From NCBI GenBank assembly GCA_001465935.1, contig LNKV01000021.1, forward strand, positions 466,501-530,500: 64,000 nt of DNA. Reading direction: 5' to 3'. The stretch comes from Clarireedia homoeocarpa (taxonomy: Eukaryota > Ascomycota > Leotiomycetes > Helotiales > Rutstroemiaceae). The notes under the pieces are model-generated. The model did not search any database, had not been told where the DNA came from, and worked only from the letters and a program-made list of their open reading frames with translations. Made by a program: the position numbers and the translations under genes. Positions 33,581-44,925 of this stretch are shown here, in pieces; within the stretch, counting starts at the first letter, position 1, and every line of letters begins with the position of its first letter.

Positions 33581-35843
33581 ATGTCCAGCAGTGAATTTCC
33601 ATGCAGGTTGTGCATCTATTGTCGCACTCTTGAACCTCTGCATGAGCCATGCCCTGCCATATTAAGGGCACAGCAAAACCCCGATGTCACTGTCAAAGAC
33701 AACAGCCCGGCATCAGGACTTTCACTCCAAGAAGCGAAGCAAATTCGGGACCTCCAACAGAAACCCAGCACCTTATGTGCTCGATGCTCTGATTGCGATG
33801 TGGTTGATATGCTCACCAAGCCACTACCTCTGGATCAGAAGGTAGACGAACACATAGGCGGAACGAACATCAACCGAAGAAGGTTTTGCCTTGGCCCACC
33901 CTCCTCAATTCTACTCACTCCATCATGTCAGCTATGTCGGCTTCTCTATTGCATTCTACCAAGGCGTTTAGAACTTCAGTGCCACAACAGTGATTTTGCA
34001 AAATCGATGGGCAGGCCATCCACAGAGGAGGAAGACTTGTACCTTGAGGCATTTTCCACGTACCAGCGAAAAGGTGAATGGGCCCACCTCCCAGAGGAAA
34101 CAAAAAGTCGACATGCCATCCATTTGGGGTTCCGGATGAGCCCTGGTGACTTTTTTAAAAATAACCTCGATCCTTCTCTGAGTTCGTCGCTGTTCATAAA
34201 CGGGCCTGCAATTGCGTTAGAAACACGGTTCGTGCCATCTGATAGAAATCTTTCAAATTTCTCTTTCATCGAAGACACTCTTGACCTGTCACTACTTCGG
34301 CAAGCCCTCGATGATTGTCTACAAACCCACGGCGGTTACTGTAGCGGACAGCAGGCCTCTGAACTAAGTTCAACTCGGATGATTGACGTTGTCGATCGTA
34401 CCGTGGTTTCTTATCCACAAGGGTGCGATTACTTCGCGTTGAGCTATGTATGGGGCGGGAAAAGTCCCTCTCCTGGGGCACTCGAGAATAAATGTCTCCC
34501 ACGCACGATTGAAGATGCCATTAAGGTGACGAAGGCTTTGGGCAGGCGCTACCTATGGGTACGTCCACTCTCAAGTCGTTAAATCTCTGCTAAACTAAGC
34601 CGTAGGTGGATGCACTATGTATTGACCAGTCACCGAATCTTACAGAATCGCAGATGAAAGAAAAGCAAAAGCAGCTCGACATGATGGCAACAATATATGA
34701 CTGTGCAACAGTTACCCTCGTTGCAGAGACAGGTGAGCATGCAGATAGTGGCCTATCTGGAATATCTGCTCAACGATTGACCCAAGTGAAAGAGAACATA
34801 GGTGGATGCGTTCTTTTCACCGTCCCTCAGGAGTACAAGCTGGAAGCGAAGGAGTCTACATGGTCGCATCGCGCTTGGACGATGCAAGAAGAATTGCTAT
34901 CAAGACGGCTGCTACGTTTTCATCAAAGTCAAGTACTGTTCGACTGTGTCATCGGTCACTTGGAAGAAGGAATGGATACTACGACGTTCTTCAAGGATGG
35001 CCCTTCCCAGTTGCCTCCCGGGACCATACTACCCTACACACTCCATGTGTCTGACTATGTAAGATAAACCCAGAAACGCGTTCATAGACACTCGCTGATT
35101 TTCTCTCCTAGAACTCGGATTCTCATGAGACGAGCCACCCTGAAGAATTCAAGAACCGTTTAAGATACTTCACTAACTTTTTGGACGAATACACAGCGCG
35201 TGAGATGACTTTTGATAGCGATTCTCTGAACGCTTTTCGTGGTGTATTACGGGCATTGGAGAGAAAGCTATTTCCAGAGGGGTTTGTGCACGGCCTTCCA
35301 CTGCGAAGCCATCCAGCCTCCTTGGCTTGGATGCACTTCAATTCCGCCACTGCCAGACGTCGAGTAGAATTTCCAAGTTGGTGCTGGACAGGTTGGGAGG
35401 GGCAGGTCTGTTACAGGGACCAAGTGTTAGATAACAGTGATGCCCATGATACATCCACCTTGGCCATTGATTTTGAGGTGCGCTTCGTCTCATGCCATGG
35501 AAATGAACTCGAGGTCGAAGGCTGGGTAGTTGATCTCGATATTCGTACAGAACCACTAAGTGAACTTTTCATTCCTGGGCAGGAGGACTCGATCGCATCC
35601 GTCAAAGAAGGAAAATCTACGCAGAATAACACGTTGAAGACTGGGCGTTATAAGTGTCTGATCGTCCAGAGAATTTGTCAGAAGATTCAGGGTCGAAAGT
35701 CGCCCAAAGAAACAATCTACCTACTCGCGCTTGACCAAACAGGTCGAAACTCCCGCAGGCAAGCAATTTTGACTGTGATGCCGTGGTCTGGATGCAGTTT
35801 TGATCAAGTTCAACACAGAAAAGAGGTTGTTAGACTAGTTTGA
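33581..35843 (+). CDS. Heterokaryon incompatibility (HET) domain protein
   Basis: Three exons, 33581-34558, 34606-35058 and 35112-35843, give 720 residues. HET-domain proteins are fungal nonself-recognition factors; many trigger cell death when unlike strains fuse. The HET core runs over the first splice: DYFALSYVWGG (about residues 286-296), then RTIEDAIKVTKALGRRYLWVDALCIDQ, then the middle block MATIYDCATVTLVAETGEHADSGLSG and the SHRAWTMQEELLSRRLLRFH block. Introns are 47 and 53 bp, both phase 0. The N-terminal 280 residues are Cys-rich (CRLCIYCRTLEPLHEPC) and hold CQLCRLLYC, but I assign no zinc domain. The C-terminal region carries the usual FPSWCWTGWEG motif. There is no NACHT, ankyrin or WD repeat, so it is the short HET-only type. 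Confidence 0.93.
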
Positions 35844-36006
35844 CTCAGAAATTGGAATTCACGACCCCGACTAGTTATTGTCTAATACCCAGTGTAAATT
35901 CAAGATTGCTCCACTCAGTCGCATATGTATGTAGTCTGGTTCACTACAAATGATGCCCAAGAAGTATGCGCCAATCTTCTGAACCAGGAACAACTGCTTT
36001 CATCAC

Positions 36007-36819
36007 TTACACAACTCGCTTGACCTGTGCAACTCAATCAGCTACCGGCTCAAAACACCATGACGCTCACTGCCACTCTTCCCTACCTCGAAGAATCTTT
36101 TCAGCCACCAAACTTGGAAAATACCCTCGCCAAGCAATACTCCCATCTGGAAAATGCTCCACCACTTGACTCTGCCGTTGGTGCTCTCTGCCGTGTTTCG
36201 GTGGGTTCTTTCGCGCAGAACGATGTATGATTGTTCGTCCTTCACTTGCGCGAGGAGTTCAGATAATTGCCGCACTGTCAGGTTGTGTTAGTGGGAGAAA
36301 CCCATATAGTTGATTGCATTCTTTACCTTCAGCTTCTAAGGGATCCGATGGGGCTTCTGCTTCGGGTACATAGACAATGCCGTGTACATTGAAAGATACA
36401 TCTTTTGTAGATCCAGACCAATGCTCATTGCTGAAGCAGTAGATGTATTTCCCGTCATGCTGGGCTGTAAACGAATGATCTCCGTTGGATACAGCTCTTT
36501 CGTGGGCTTCATATCCGTTGGCGGGATTTTGGATCTGCAACCGGACTCAGTCACTGCTTTCAAGTCTGTCCGGCGCATGGCGCATGGCGCATCAAGCAGG
36601 ATTGGCAGTGCCTCAACTTACGTAGAAATCAATATCCAAGTTCCCAGCACCTCCAAACTCCCTGTCTCCTACTTGAAAAGTAACAGTCATTTTGTCATCT
36701 TTGTGCAACTGTTCGTGGAAACATTCTTTGCCATGAGCAGCAAGTTGAATGTTATGAGCCACAGCAGCTCCAAAGTAACTGCTCGCTACGAGTAATGCGG
36801 AAGCAATTGGAAATAACAT
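36007..36819 (-). CDS. EMP24: p24 family cargo receptor, Emp24/TMED2 type
   Basis: Four exons, 36622-36819, 36327-36534, 36087-36274 and 36007-36024, give 203 residues. p24 proteins cycle between ER and Golgi in COPII and COPI vesicles and help select cargo. Features in order: signal peptide (residues 1-20), the lumenal GOLD domain with its cysteine pair (KECFHEQ and KYIYCFSNEHWS), a coiled-coil stalk (VRQLSELLAQVKDEQSYIVL, RERTHRNTAEST), one membrane helix (FQMGVLLGEGIFQVWWL) and a short tail. The last coding exon is only 18 nt: splicing GAG|GTAGGG...CAG|GTC gives FFEVKRVV, matching the conserved FF-containing COP-binding tail of Emp24/TMED2. Reading through the donor would instead give an unrelated 14-residue tail, so I prefer the spliced form. 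Confidence 0.93.
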
Positions 36820-37744
36820 GTCGGGCTGTGATCAGTTAGGTGGTATATGTTGAGCTGGCTTAAAGAGGTACGGTAGGTGTTTTTTGCATCTAGAGTCGTG
36901 CAGACGAAATATAGCCGCGATTTGTTCGTCAGTCGATTGGCCAGTGACAGAAGTATGGCTGGTCAAATGGCGATGGCAAGTTATTGCAGACGCAGACGTG
37001 CCAATCTATCAGTACAAGAGTCCAGATATTCCTTTCCTTAGGTATTGCCAGATTTCCAAACTCGACCTAGTAAAAGAATACTTGTAGGGGCTTTGTTAGA
37101 GTTGGAGCGTTGATTGGCTCACCACGTTAGGCTTGCCAGCTGAGTAATTTCATGATGGAACTTTCCGAACGACGAACAGGCCGGAAGCGCCTTCTCTGTC
37201 CTCAAACACCATCAAGAAAACAATTCATCTCTCGACAACTCATCTGTTTGTCGACCACAATCATCTCACTGATAGTCTCAATCCTACCACTAGACAACCA
37301 TTAAGGCATTTTATGTGAGTTACCTATCAATCGTTTTGCTTGATTCGCTTTTATCTATTTATCTCTGCTGCGTGGTTCGGCAAAGCCCCCTTCGAGTGGC
37401 AAGCCAGGTCGAGTTTTCTGTCAAGGCGCAGCATCAGCTGTCGCAACGACTCTGTGAGTGGAAATTCGCCGGCAAGATCTATGAGATGCGAACAGAAAAA
37501 GCCAGCTAGCGACTTTATTCTTTCAATTCAGCAGATTGGCAGCCTAGTCCACAAGTATCTTACACCGACTTATGGGTCCACCCGCATTGGAACTGTCCTT
37601 TAGTTCATCTGCCCATATAAACAACTCCACCGCATCTGTCGCGCAGTCACTAATACTTGTGCTTCCTGATTAGAATATCCATCTTCGAAGCAAGATCGCT
37701 TCCGCATCAACACAACTCGATTACACAATCCTCAAAACACAATC
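36820..37744. other. Divergent promoter region EMP24/ARF
   Basis: 925 bp with no recognised gene. A TATAAA hexamer lies at 37616-37621, 124 bp before the ARF start. A GTGAGT near 37315 could be the donor of a leader intron, but no acceptor can be fixed with confidence. Confidence 0.45.
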
Positions 37745-38457
37745 ATGGGTAATACCATCACTTCGTTGTTTGAGAAATTCTTCTCAGGAAAGGATGCCAG
37801 AGTATTGATGGTCGGTCTGGATGCTGCTGGAAAGACTACAATTCTGTATAAGGTCAAGCTTGGTGAACAAGTCACAACTATCCCAACCATCGGTATGTCT
37901 CTATTGCCATCATCATATCATCTACGAGTTTGAATACTGACATAGCTGCGTACAGGCTTCAACGTCGAAGAAGTCACATACAAAAAGACTAAATTCACTA
38001 TATGGGATGTTGGTGGACAAGACAAGATCAGACCTTTATGGAGACATTACTTCGCTGGTTCCAAAGGAATCATTTTCGTTGTTGACAGCAACGATCGTGA
38101 TCGTATTCTCGAGGCTCGTGAGGAACTGCAACGTATGCTGAATGAAGATGAGCTCAGAGACGCCATCCTCTTGGTCTTTGCCAATAAACAGGATTTGCCG
38201 GTTAGTGATTTAAAGTTGCCTGTTCTTATCAGTGCGCGATGACTAACCTACAACTATCAGAATGCCATGAACGCCGCAGAGATTACAGACAAGTTGGGTC
38301 TTCACAGCTTGAGACAACGAACCTGGGTATGTATCTCCATCACTCTTCGCTGGTGAATTAAGCTAATAAAAAAAACTAGTACATCCAATCTTGTTGTGCG
38401 ATATCGGGAGATGGTATCTTTGAAGGATTCAAGTGGCTCGACGAAAACCTTGCATAA
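37745..38457 (+). CDS. ARF-family small GTPase
   Basis: Four exons, 37745-37892, 37956-38200, 38261-38326 and 38380-38457, give 178 residues, the usual ARF length. ARF GTPases recruit coats and lipid enzymes to membranes. Gly2 (MGNTITSLF) is the expected N-myristoylation site before the amphipathic helix. Nucleotide-binding motifs are intact: GLDAAGKT (24-31), the switch I Thr in TIPTIGFNVE, switch II WDVGGQDKIRPLWRHY (66-81), NKQD in the FANKQDLP block and CAISGDG (SAT-like). The N-terminus and FTIWD differ from the standard fungal Arf1 (MGLTMSKLF...), so this may be the second ARF, of ARF6/ArfB type acting at the plasma membrane and in polarity; I am not certain. A TATA-like box lies upstream. 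Confidence 0.95.
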
Positions 38458-39334
38458 AAATAGTCTGGTATTATTGGACATTCATGAACGATTGGAGTCG
38501 CAAGGTACCCATGGACTCAATTGAAACGTCTGTCACAAATTGGTCAATTTGCATCTCGAACCCATACGTGTGTCTCTAGCCGTTTACATCAACGAGAGCC
38601 GTGAGGGTAATGTTTGTATGATGAAATGGAAACTTTTGCGTCTCGTGGCTAGAGCCTCCTCTATAAGCTATGATACTCGTGGGGGTTATATTCATTTTTT
38701 TTTTTCTGTCTGCGTTTTTCAACTTCATTCCCCTTCTACATTCATGCGGGGACCATATTGAGTCGAGCATGGTTTGAAAGCAGAATACTACTTAGGGATT
38801 GATGATAGTCTAGTTCTGGAATTGAGCTTACATAGGAAATGATGTTTGGGTGAATTCTTATTTCTCTTTGTTATGGTAAATGTGTTCTTTCTAGATATCT
38901 GAAACAACTAACCACCTCAACATTTCTTTTCACCTGAGTCGTGGCAGGTATCTTTCGATAGCAGATGCTTACTGGTAAGACACAACAAGAATTTGTATAT
39001 CGTCACAATCTACACCCATGGTCATGTTAGCGTGGTTGACGTTATCAAAACTCCAGAGCATGTGATCCTAGCCATATTGAAACTGGCTAGGTGAAGTTAC
39101 TTTGAGCTGTGGATGTGACGCTAGAGTGCTGTGCATGACTTGGAACATATTCGATGACTCCATGAAGCAAGATGCTGTCGCTTGTCCAATTGCTTCAACT
39201 TCTCCTACTTATCTAGCCGACCATGGTTTTTCGAAATTATATTCTTCCAGCCCAAAGGCTTGAGCGATTGGATCTTGGCTGCCCTTTCTTGAAGCTAGCA
39301 ATTCGGTCTTTCGTTTATCCCCATCCAAACTCAT
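38458..39334. other. Intergenic, no gene recognised
   Basis: 877 bp between ARF and the retrotransposon relic. The first 300 bp should be the ARF 3' end, including a T10 run near 38695. Nothing else is visible. Confidence 0.5.
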
Positions 39335-39886
39335 CTACCTCCCGTCGATCAGAGTCACTGTGCATCCGGAGTCGACGCAGATGTCTTCGGGAGACTTCGA
39401 CACTCCGAGAGTAACTTTGCTAGTAGCGTAAGTTTGTCCTCTATAGCCGAATCCCGTTCCTAGTCTTGCGGCCTTGGTCAGTGACCGATACTCAATAGGG
39501 GTGTCTGAGCCTTGTTGTTCGAGTACAGTATCGACCACTTGTTCTTCAACTCTTTGTTGTATAGGTACAACAAGGGTAGGTTTCTGCTTATTTCTCGAGC
39601 GCGTGGTGATAAGGACGAACTCATCTTTATGATTGCGGAGGTGCAAGAAGAGTTTATTTCGAGAAGAGCAGACAAGCCTCCCTGACATAGCGCGCCTCGG
39701 TAAGCAAGAAATCACGTCTTCAAAAGCTAGACACTTCAAAACATGATGTTTTTGAGAAAGCGGAGGGTCGTCATCGTGTATAGTGTATCTACGATCAGAG
39801 ATGGTTGATGGTTGGCGCAGGCGAGACGAGTCCAGGATTATTTCAGGATGAGAGGAAGCAGTAGCTAGGGAACAGTGACATAGCAT
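39335..39886 (-). mobile_element. LTR-retrotransposon relic with retropepsin motif
   Basis: A 183-codon open frame on the minus strand. Near its end it reads FGYRGQTYATSKVTLG and then ICVDSGCTVTLIDGR. The DSG triad within a hydrophobic strand is the active-site motif of LTR-retrotransposon aspartic protease. Upstream, LVCSSRNKLFLHLRNHK looks like the zinc-finger-like block that precedes the protease in fungal Gypsy-type elements. No reverse transcriptase, integrase, terminal repeat or target duplication is visible, and the frame ends just after the protease strand, so it is a fragment. The element family is inferred from memory. Confidence 0.6.
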
Positions 39887-41204
39887 GTGCTAGGAATAGT
39901 CCACTACTGGACAGCACTTTATGTGAGGTTTGGCAAAGGATCAATGACCCCACGACGTAAGGCTGGAGAGATGGACGAGAGATGTATGTTGCATATCTCG
40001 AGTCCTTCATAGTTCGTGAGAACTCACCTTCTGGTTGGCCAATCATTGTGACTGTTTGGGATGCAATGCACTCTTGGTCTCATAGGCAGCGCGAGGGGAG
40101 ATTTTGGGTAAAAGGAGGAGCTCCACGGCCGTCTCTCAATCAAAGTCAGTCAAGTCTGGCTTGGGGATATTGATGCTTTCCCCAGCCCTGGCTTTCAGAA
40201 GCAGTTAGTCTGTTAAGAAAGCACACTCGCGGCTATTTTTGCAGAAAAGCCCAAGTGTTTGTTTGACCTAACCAAGAATGATATTAGCAACATACATCGC
40301 AAGGGATGTCAACGCTGTGTGCTCGAGCCATGCATTCTAACCAAAGATATATTATAGTAATGAAGGATAATTTGTTGAAGCTTTGAAATGCATGACGCAC
40401 TCGTTGAACTTACTATTTTCGGTGTATATCTAGTAAAGTAGAAGCTGCGTCTTGTTCGACTAAATCTGTGATATTGTATGTCCTTGACCAAAAAGCTACC
40501 CGAGTACATCTGCGGCAAAGATATGGCGATTTTCCGGAAGACTATTAGTCGAAGAGGACGTGAGCTTGAATTGAATTCTCCCAAGAGTAATAATGTGAAG
40601 TATTGAGAGGGGCTAACTGAAGAAGTATACTTTCGTATAGCATCCCGAGCAAAGGAATGGCACGGCTTTGATGGCATGAAGCTACTATTGCCCCCGCTGG
40701 ATGCACAGCAACTTCAACCATTGTCCTTTGGAAATACAAGTCTCTCTATTCAATTCGGTAAGGCAAGAAGCTCCCGAAGGTACACCTGGTATGTTTTAGA
40801 TGCACTGAATACGCGAAAAGTAGATCGTTGCAACAATAGTATGACAACTGAACTGAACAACACAGGACATACTCGAGGACATATTATCTTGCTCCAAAAT
40901 AGAAGCACATTGTGCTATGAGTAGTTTTTGAAGGACTGTCGGATCGAAGCGTGTAGTTATGGGGCTTGACGGTATATTACCTTTTCTATCTCATGGCACG
41001 TTATCGAAAACAATCTGAAAACTGACAGATAATTGCAAACTACTGTATCTTTGCGGTAGAAATTGTATTTCGTTGCCGGGAGAACAGTATCGTTCGAGGT
41101 TGAAAGTTGCGAATAGCTCGCAAGCCTTCCGTATAGCCTCGCCAATCTCGACCCCACAGTTACCTCCTTCCAACTTTACAAAGTAAACCGAACAACTAGC
41201 AAAA
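39887..41204. other. Intergenic next to retrotransposon relic
   Basis: About 1.3 kb. Frames on both strands (for example 40309-40677) show no recognisable domain. More decayed element sequence may lie here, but I cannot demonstrate it. The last 150 bp should hold the promoter of the splicing-factor gene. Confidence 0.4.
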
Positions 41205-42517
41205 ATGGAACAAAAACAACCAATCGACGGTGCAGCTGTGCCATTTCCAACAAACCCGGAAGAATTTGATTCGGACGATCGTATATCATTTTCGAAGCTT
41301 GACCAAAAATTCGTTCTAGTTCAAGACGATGGCACAGAATTCGAATTCGATGATGCGATCAAACGATGGGTCCCTATCCTCGACGAGGCATTGTTGGAGG
41401 AGCAACAGAAAGCATACAAAGTATCTGGAGTAGATGAGACTGAACCAGTAGATGCGATGAAGAAGAAGAGGAAGAAGGAATACGTCAATGGCGAGGATGT
41501 AAGTCATTTCTAGGCTCCCATCACGATATGGCGCAACAATCGAGGCGAGAGTGCCAATCATCACGAGGCGTTGCTATCACCTGGGTTCAATCTAAGCATG
41601 CGAAAGTACTGGAGTGTCTGCACTGGTTTCTAATTGTCGGTGCAATGCCGTTAATGCTAACTCGCGCCTAGGAAGGCGGTCGAATGGCGAAAGCTCCAAA
41701 GAAAGCTAAGGCGCCTCTACCACCACGCCAAAATACCGCAGTCTACGTTACCGGACTTCCGTCAGATGTTACGGTCGAAGAAGTACACGAAGTCTTTTCC
41801 AGAAAATGTGGTGTTATTGCGGAAGAGATAGATAGCGGAAAACCACGAATCAAGCTTTACACGGACGAGAATGGTGTATTTAAAGGCGATGCGCTCATTG
41901 TGTTCTTCAAGCCGCCATCAGTGCAGATGGCGATCACTCTTCTGGATGATACAGACTTTCGGCTGGGACCAGTGAATTCCAAGGAAACAATCAAAATGAG
42001 GGTGCAGGCTGCGGATGCAAGCTACAAGAAGGTACAACACACAGACAACGACGGAAAAGAAAAAGAGAAGCCCAAAACTAGCATGAAGGACAAGCAAAAG
42101 ATCATCAAGAAAACACAGAAATTGGATGCTCGGCTAGCAGATTGGAGTGACGACGAACCGTCGACTATTGCAGAGACCAGTTCAAGGTGGGATAAGGTGG
42201 TCATTCTGAAGCATATGTTTACACTACAAGAATTGGAAGAGGATCCCGCTGCGATATTGGATATCAAGGAGGATATTCGGGAAGAGTGCAGCAAACTAGG
42301 GGAGGTTACGAATGTGGTTCTCTTCGATCTGGAAGAAGAAGGAGTGGCCAGCGTGAGGTTTGGAAATGCCGAAGCAGCAAAGGCATGCGTTAGGTTGATG
42401 AACGGACGTAAGTTCGCTGGACAGGAGGTAGTAGCTTATATTGCAACCGGCAAGGAGCATTTCAAGAAGTCAAAAAAGAAGGCAAGTGATGGGGACGACG
42501 AGTCCGAGTCAGATTGA
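41205..42517 (+). CDS. Tat-SF1/Cus2-like U2 snRNP splicing factor
   Basis: Two exons, 41205-41498 and 41672-42517, give 379 residues; the 173-bp intron is long for this window. Tat-SF1 (Cus2 in budding yeast, Uap2 in fission yeast) helps load the U2 snRNP. The acidic N-terminus (residues 1-98) includes the aromatic KRWVPILDEALLEEQQKAY block. The first RRM spans about residues 118-205 (TAVYVTGLPSDVTVEEVHEVF, KGDALIVFF). A charged linker (KLDARLADWSDDEPS) leads to the second RRM, of the U2AF-homology type, about 275-365 (VVILKHMFTLQELEEDPAAILDIKEDI, GVASVRFGNAEAAKACVRLMNGRKFAGQEV). The tail is Lys then Asp/Glu/Ser-rich. The domain order fits the family well. Confidence 0.93.
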
Positions 42518-42961
42518 TAAATGGAAAATTCGGGAGGATTTTTATACCTTGTACCATATTTTATTTAGCATGGCTCACAATACTGGCTGCTAGCGCTCCA
42601 TTTGGATGTAGATTGTTGATATGCAGTCGCTGCATGCCCTCGGAACTACTTTGCATAGAGCAAAGATTTGAATGAGCATGGCTATCGAAGTATACGTAGT
42701 TAAGACTCTCAACCGAGAATTATCGTCACCAACAGCTTTAGAGCTCGCGAGCACCCCTATGATCGACATCCAGGGTCACCTCAAAAAGCACTAGCTTTGT
42801 TGTCACTCATCGGTAATCCCTTACCGAACTTGTCCGATGGCCCACTTTAAATATTTTGTACCTGAACAGCAAATTGCTTCCAGAAATTGAGCACAAGAAT
42901 AAGAACTTTTTTTGATCCCATGAAGTGAACACTCATATAACAACCATCCATATCTTTCGCC
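42518..42961. other. Short intergenic: 3' end and ERG2 promoter
   Basis: 444 bp between two plus-strand genes. No coding or RNA signal; a T7 run occurs about 55 bp before the ERG2 start. Confidence 0.6.
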
Positions 42962-43748
42962 ATGACACGACTTCTCACGACTGTGGCAGCCATAATCGGC
43001 ATCTTCTCTGCTCTTTCCTACTTCTTAGATTCGCATCTTGAATCTTTTTACATCTTCACACCGACTCAACTGGCTGATCTGTCCACACGTGCAATTACCG
43101 CTCATGGCAATGATACGAGACAGATTGTGAACTACATTGTCAATGAGCTGAGTGAGAAGCATCCAGGAGGATACATAAATCTGGATGAGGAGTGGATCTT
43201 CAACAATGCCGGCGGTGCTATGGGTGCTATGTACATCATTCATGCCAGTAAGTCCCAACCGTTGATGTCTCCAACTGTTATGGTTTAACGTTAACCGCAC
43301 CTGGAATATAATACTGATATTAGGCCAATAGGCATCACAGAATACTTGATCATCTTTGGTTTGTTCCGCATTCATTTGAGCTTTTGATACAGCTGCTGAC
43401 TGTCTTTCAGGTACTGCCGTTGGCACGGAAGGACATACTGGTCGTCACACGGCTGATGATTACTTCCATATCATTGCTGGCACCCAGCTTGCCTACACTC
43501 CAGGGACCTTTGAACCAGAAGTATACTCTCAAGGAAGCGTCCATCATCTCCGTCGTGGTACTGTCAAGCAATACAAGATGGACGAGGCATGCTTCGCCCT
43601 TGAGTATGCTAGAGGATGGATTCCACCTATGCTTGGTTTCGGTTTCGCCGATGGCCTTTCTAGTACCTTGGATTTCCCAACTTTGTGGAGAACTACCTGG
43701 GTCACTGGGAGGGAGATGGTCATGAACTTGATGAGGTTCAAGCTATAG
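42962..43748 (+). CDS. ERG2: C-8 sterol isomerase Erg2
   Basis: Three exons, 42962-43247, 43332-43358 and 43411-43748, give 216 residues. Erg2 moves the C8-C9 double bond of fecosterol to C7-C8 in ergosterol synthesis, in the ER membrane; it is related to the animal sigma-1 receptor. Residues about 5-24 are an N-terminal membrane segment. The conserved core reads GGYINLDEEWIFNNAGGAMGAMYIIHAS, then ITEYLIIFGTAVGTEGHTGRHTADDYF, then the cupin-like strand region and YARGWIPPMLGFGFADGLSSTLD. The second exon is only 27 nt and encodes nine residues (SITEYLIIF with its split codons) that belong to the catalytic-pocket strand, so skipping it would delete conserved sequence in frame. Introns are 84 and 52 bp, both GT...AG, phase 1. 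Confidence 0.96.
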
Positions 43749-44100
43749 CTTTTGAGCTTGGCGGGTCGATTTTAACGATGTGGAGTGAACGAAGGTTCAT
43801 CAAGAAGCTTTGTGTGAGACTCCATGGGAGTAGGATGTTTATAATGTATAGACTATAGATACCTTGTAATGTCCGCGCCCCCAAAAATACTTGGTTATAT
43901 CATAAAATATAGATGGAGGGTGTTATCTAGCCTTCTGCCCATGCATTATGCCACTGTATGAAACGTGTCACTTGCAAGGAGTAGCGTATATTGGCTGACC
44001 CGTATCTCCAGGAAGATAGATACTTAAATAAACTTCACACGCACCCCAGGCAAGACATGCAAATATCGTCCACGCCCAATTGGAGTTTGACTGTCACTTC
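43749..44100. other. Convergent spacer ERG2/NIP30-like
   Basis: 352 bp between convergent stop codons. Nothing beyond expected 3' untranslated sequence. Confidence 0.6.
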
Positions 44101-44925
44101 TCACTCATCATCTTCGTCTGATCCATAATCCACCAATCCTAAGCCTTTCTTGGGTGAAGCCTGGGCGACTTTCTTGGTTTCCTTTGATTTAGGAAGTGCA
44201 GAGGGTTGGACTTGCGTTGAAGGCTTGACAGACTCCGCAGGTATAACCACTTTGCTGCCCAATGGTTTCTGGCTCTCATCGTCCTGCACGGGAGCCTTGG
44301 TTGATACAGCCTTAGATGGCGTAGAAGCTTGATCGGCCGCAGAAGAACCTCTTCTTATCTTGACACCCTTCAACCCTTCCTTCTCCTTTGCCCGCTTTCG
44401 TTTTCGGCCGGCAGCAATCCATTCCTCCTCGAGCACAGCCGAAGCATCTGGTGCCGGCGCACCATCAGTTTCTGTCCTCGCCTTCTTATCTGCTTCTTCC
44501 TGTTGTTTTCTGAACAGCTCCAGGCCTTCCGCAGTCTCCTTTTTCACACGATTTTCCTCGGCTCGTGTGCTCTCGAGCACTGAATCCAGAAACTCGACTT
44601 CATCTTCATCTAACGCGCGGAATTGATGTTTGAGTTTATTGGCTTCTTCGAATGCGTCTTGTTTGGCGGCTAGATCATTCAACGCACCCCTAAGTGATCA
44701 GCCCTAGGAACCAGAGACATGACCCGTAACTAAAGGTATCTGAGATAAAAAGTAAATACCTTTATTCGCTTCCAGAATCTCGAACAAACTCTTCCCGTCA
44801 TTCTGTCTTGCTGCGAGAGCCTTCTTCTGTCGATTGGCCTCTATTTCTTGTTGGGCAGCAAGCCACTCATCACTGCGTTCGATCGGCGCATCTGTTGTCC
44901 CACCCGACACAAATCCAGAAGACAT
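44101..44925 (-). CDS. FAM192A/NIP30-domain protein
   Basis: Two exons, 44760-44925 and 44101-44669, give 244 residues. The N-terminal half has the family signature: SLFEILEANKAAKQDAFEEANKLKHQFRALDEDEVEFLDSVLES. The 90-bp intron falls inside it; the donor GTATTT after AAAG and the acceptor CTAG before CCGCC give NK-A-AKQDAFEE, which matches homologues, while other acceptors lead to stops. The animal relative (PSME3IP1) binds the proteasome activator PA28-gamma in the nucleus; whether the fungal protein does so is unknown. The C-terminal half is basic then Ser/Pro/Lys-rich, with RKRKRAKEKEGLKGVKIRR as a likely nuclear localisation signal and an acidic DYGSDEDDE end. Confidence 0.88.

Noticed and set aside
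36042..36086. Read-through tail of the Emp24-type protein (14 extra residues)
   Set aside because: A GTAGGG donor after FFE and an acceptor 62 bp on give the conserved FFEVKRVV tail instead.
43384..43725. 113-codon frame overlapping the third ERG2 exon
   Set aside because: It is out of frame with the conserved Erg2 protein and has no family resemblance.
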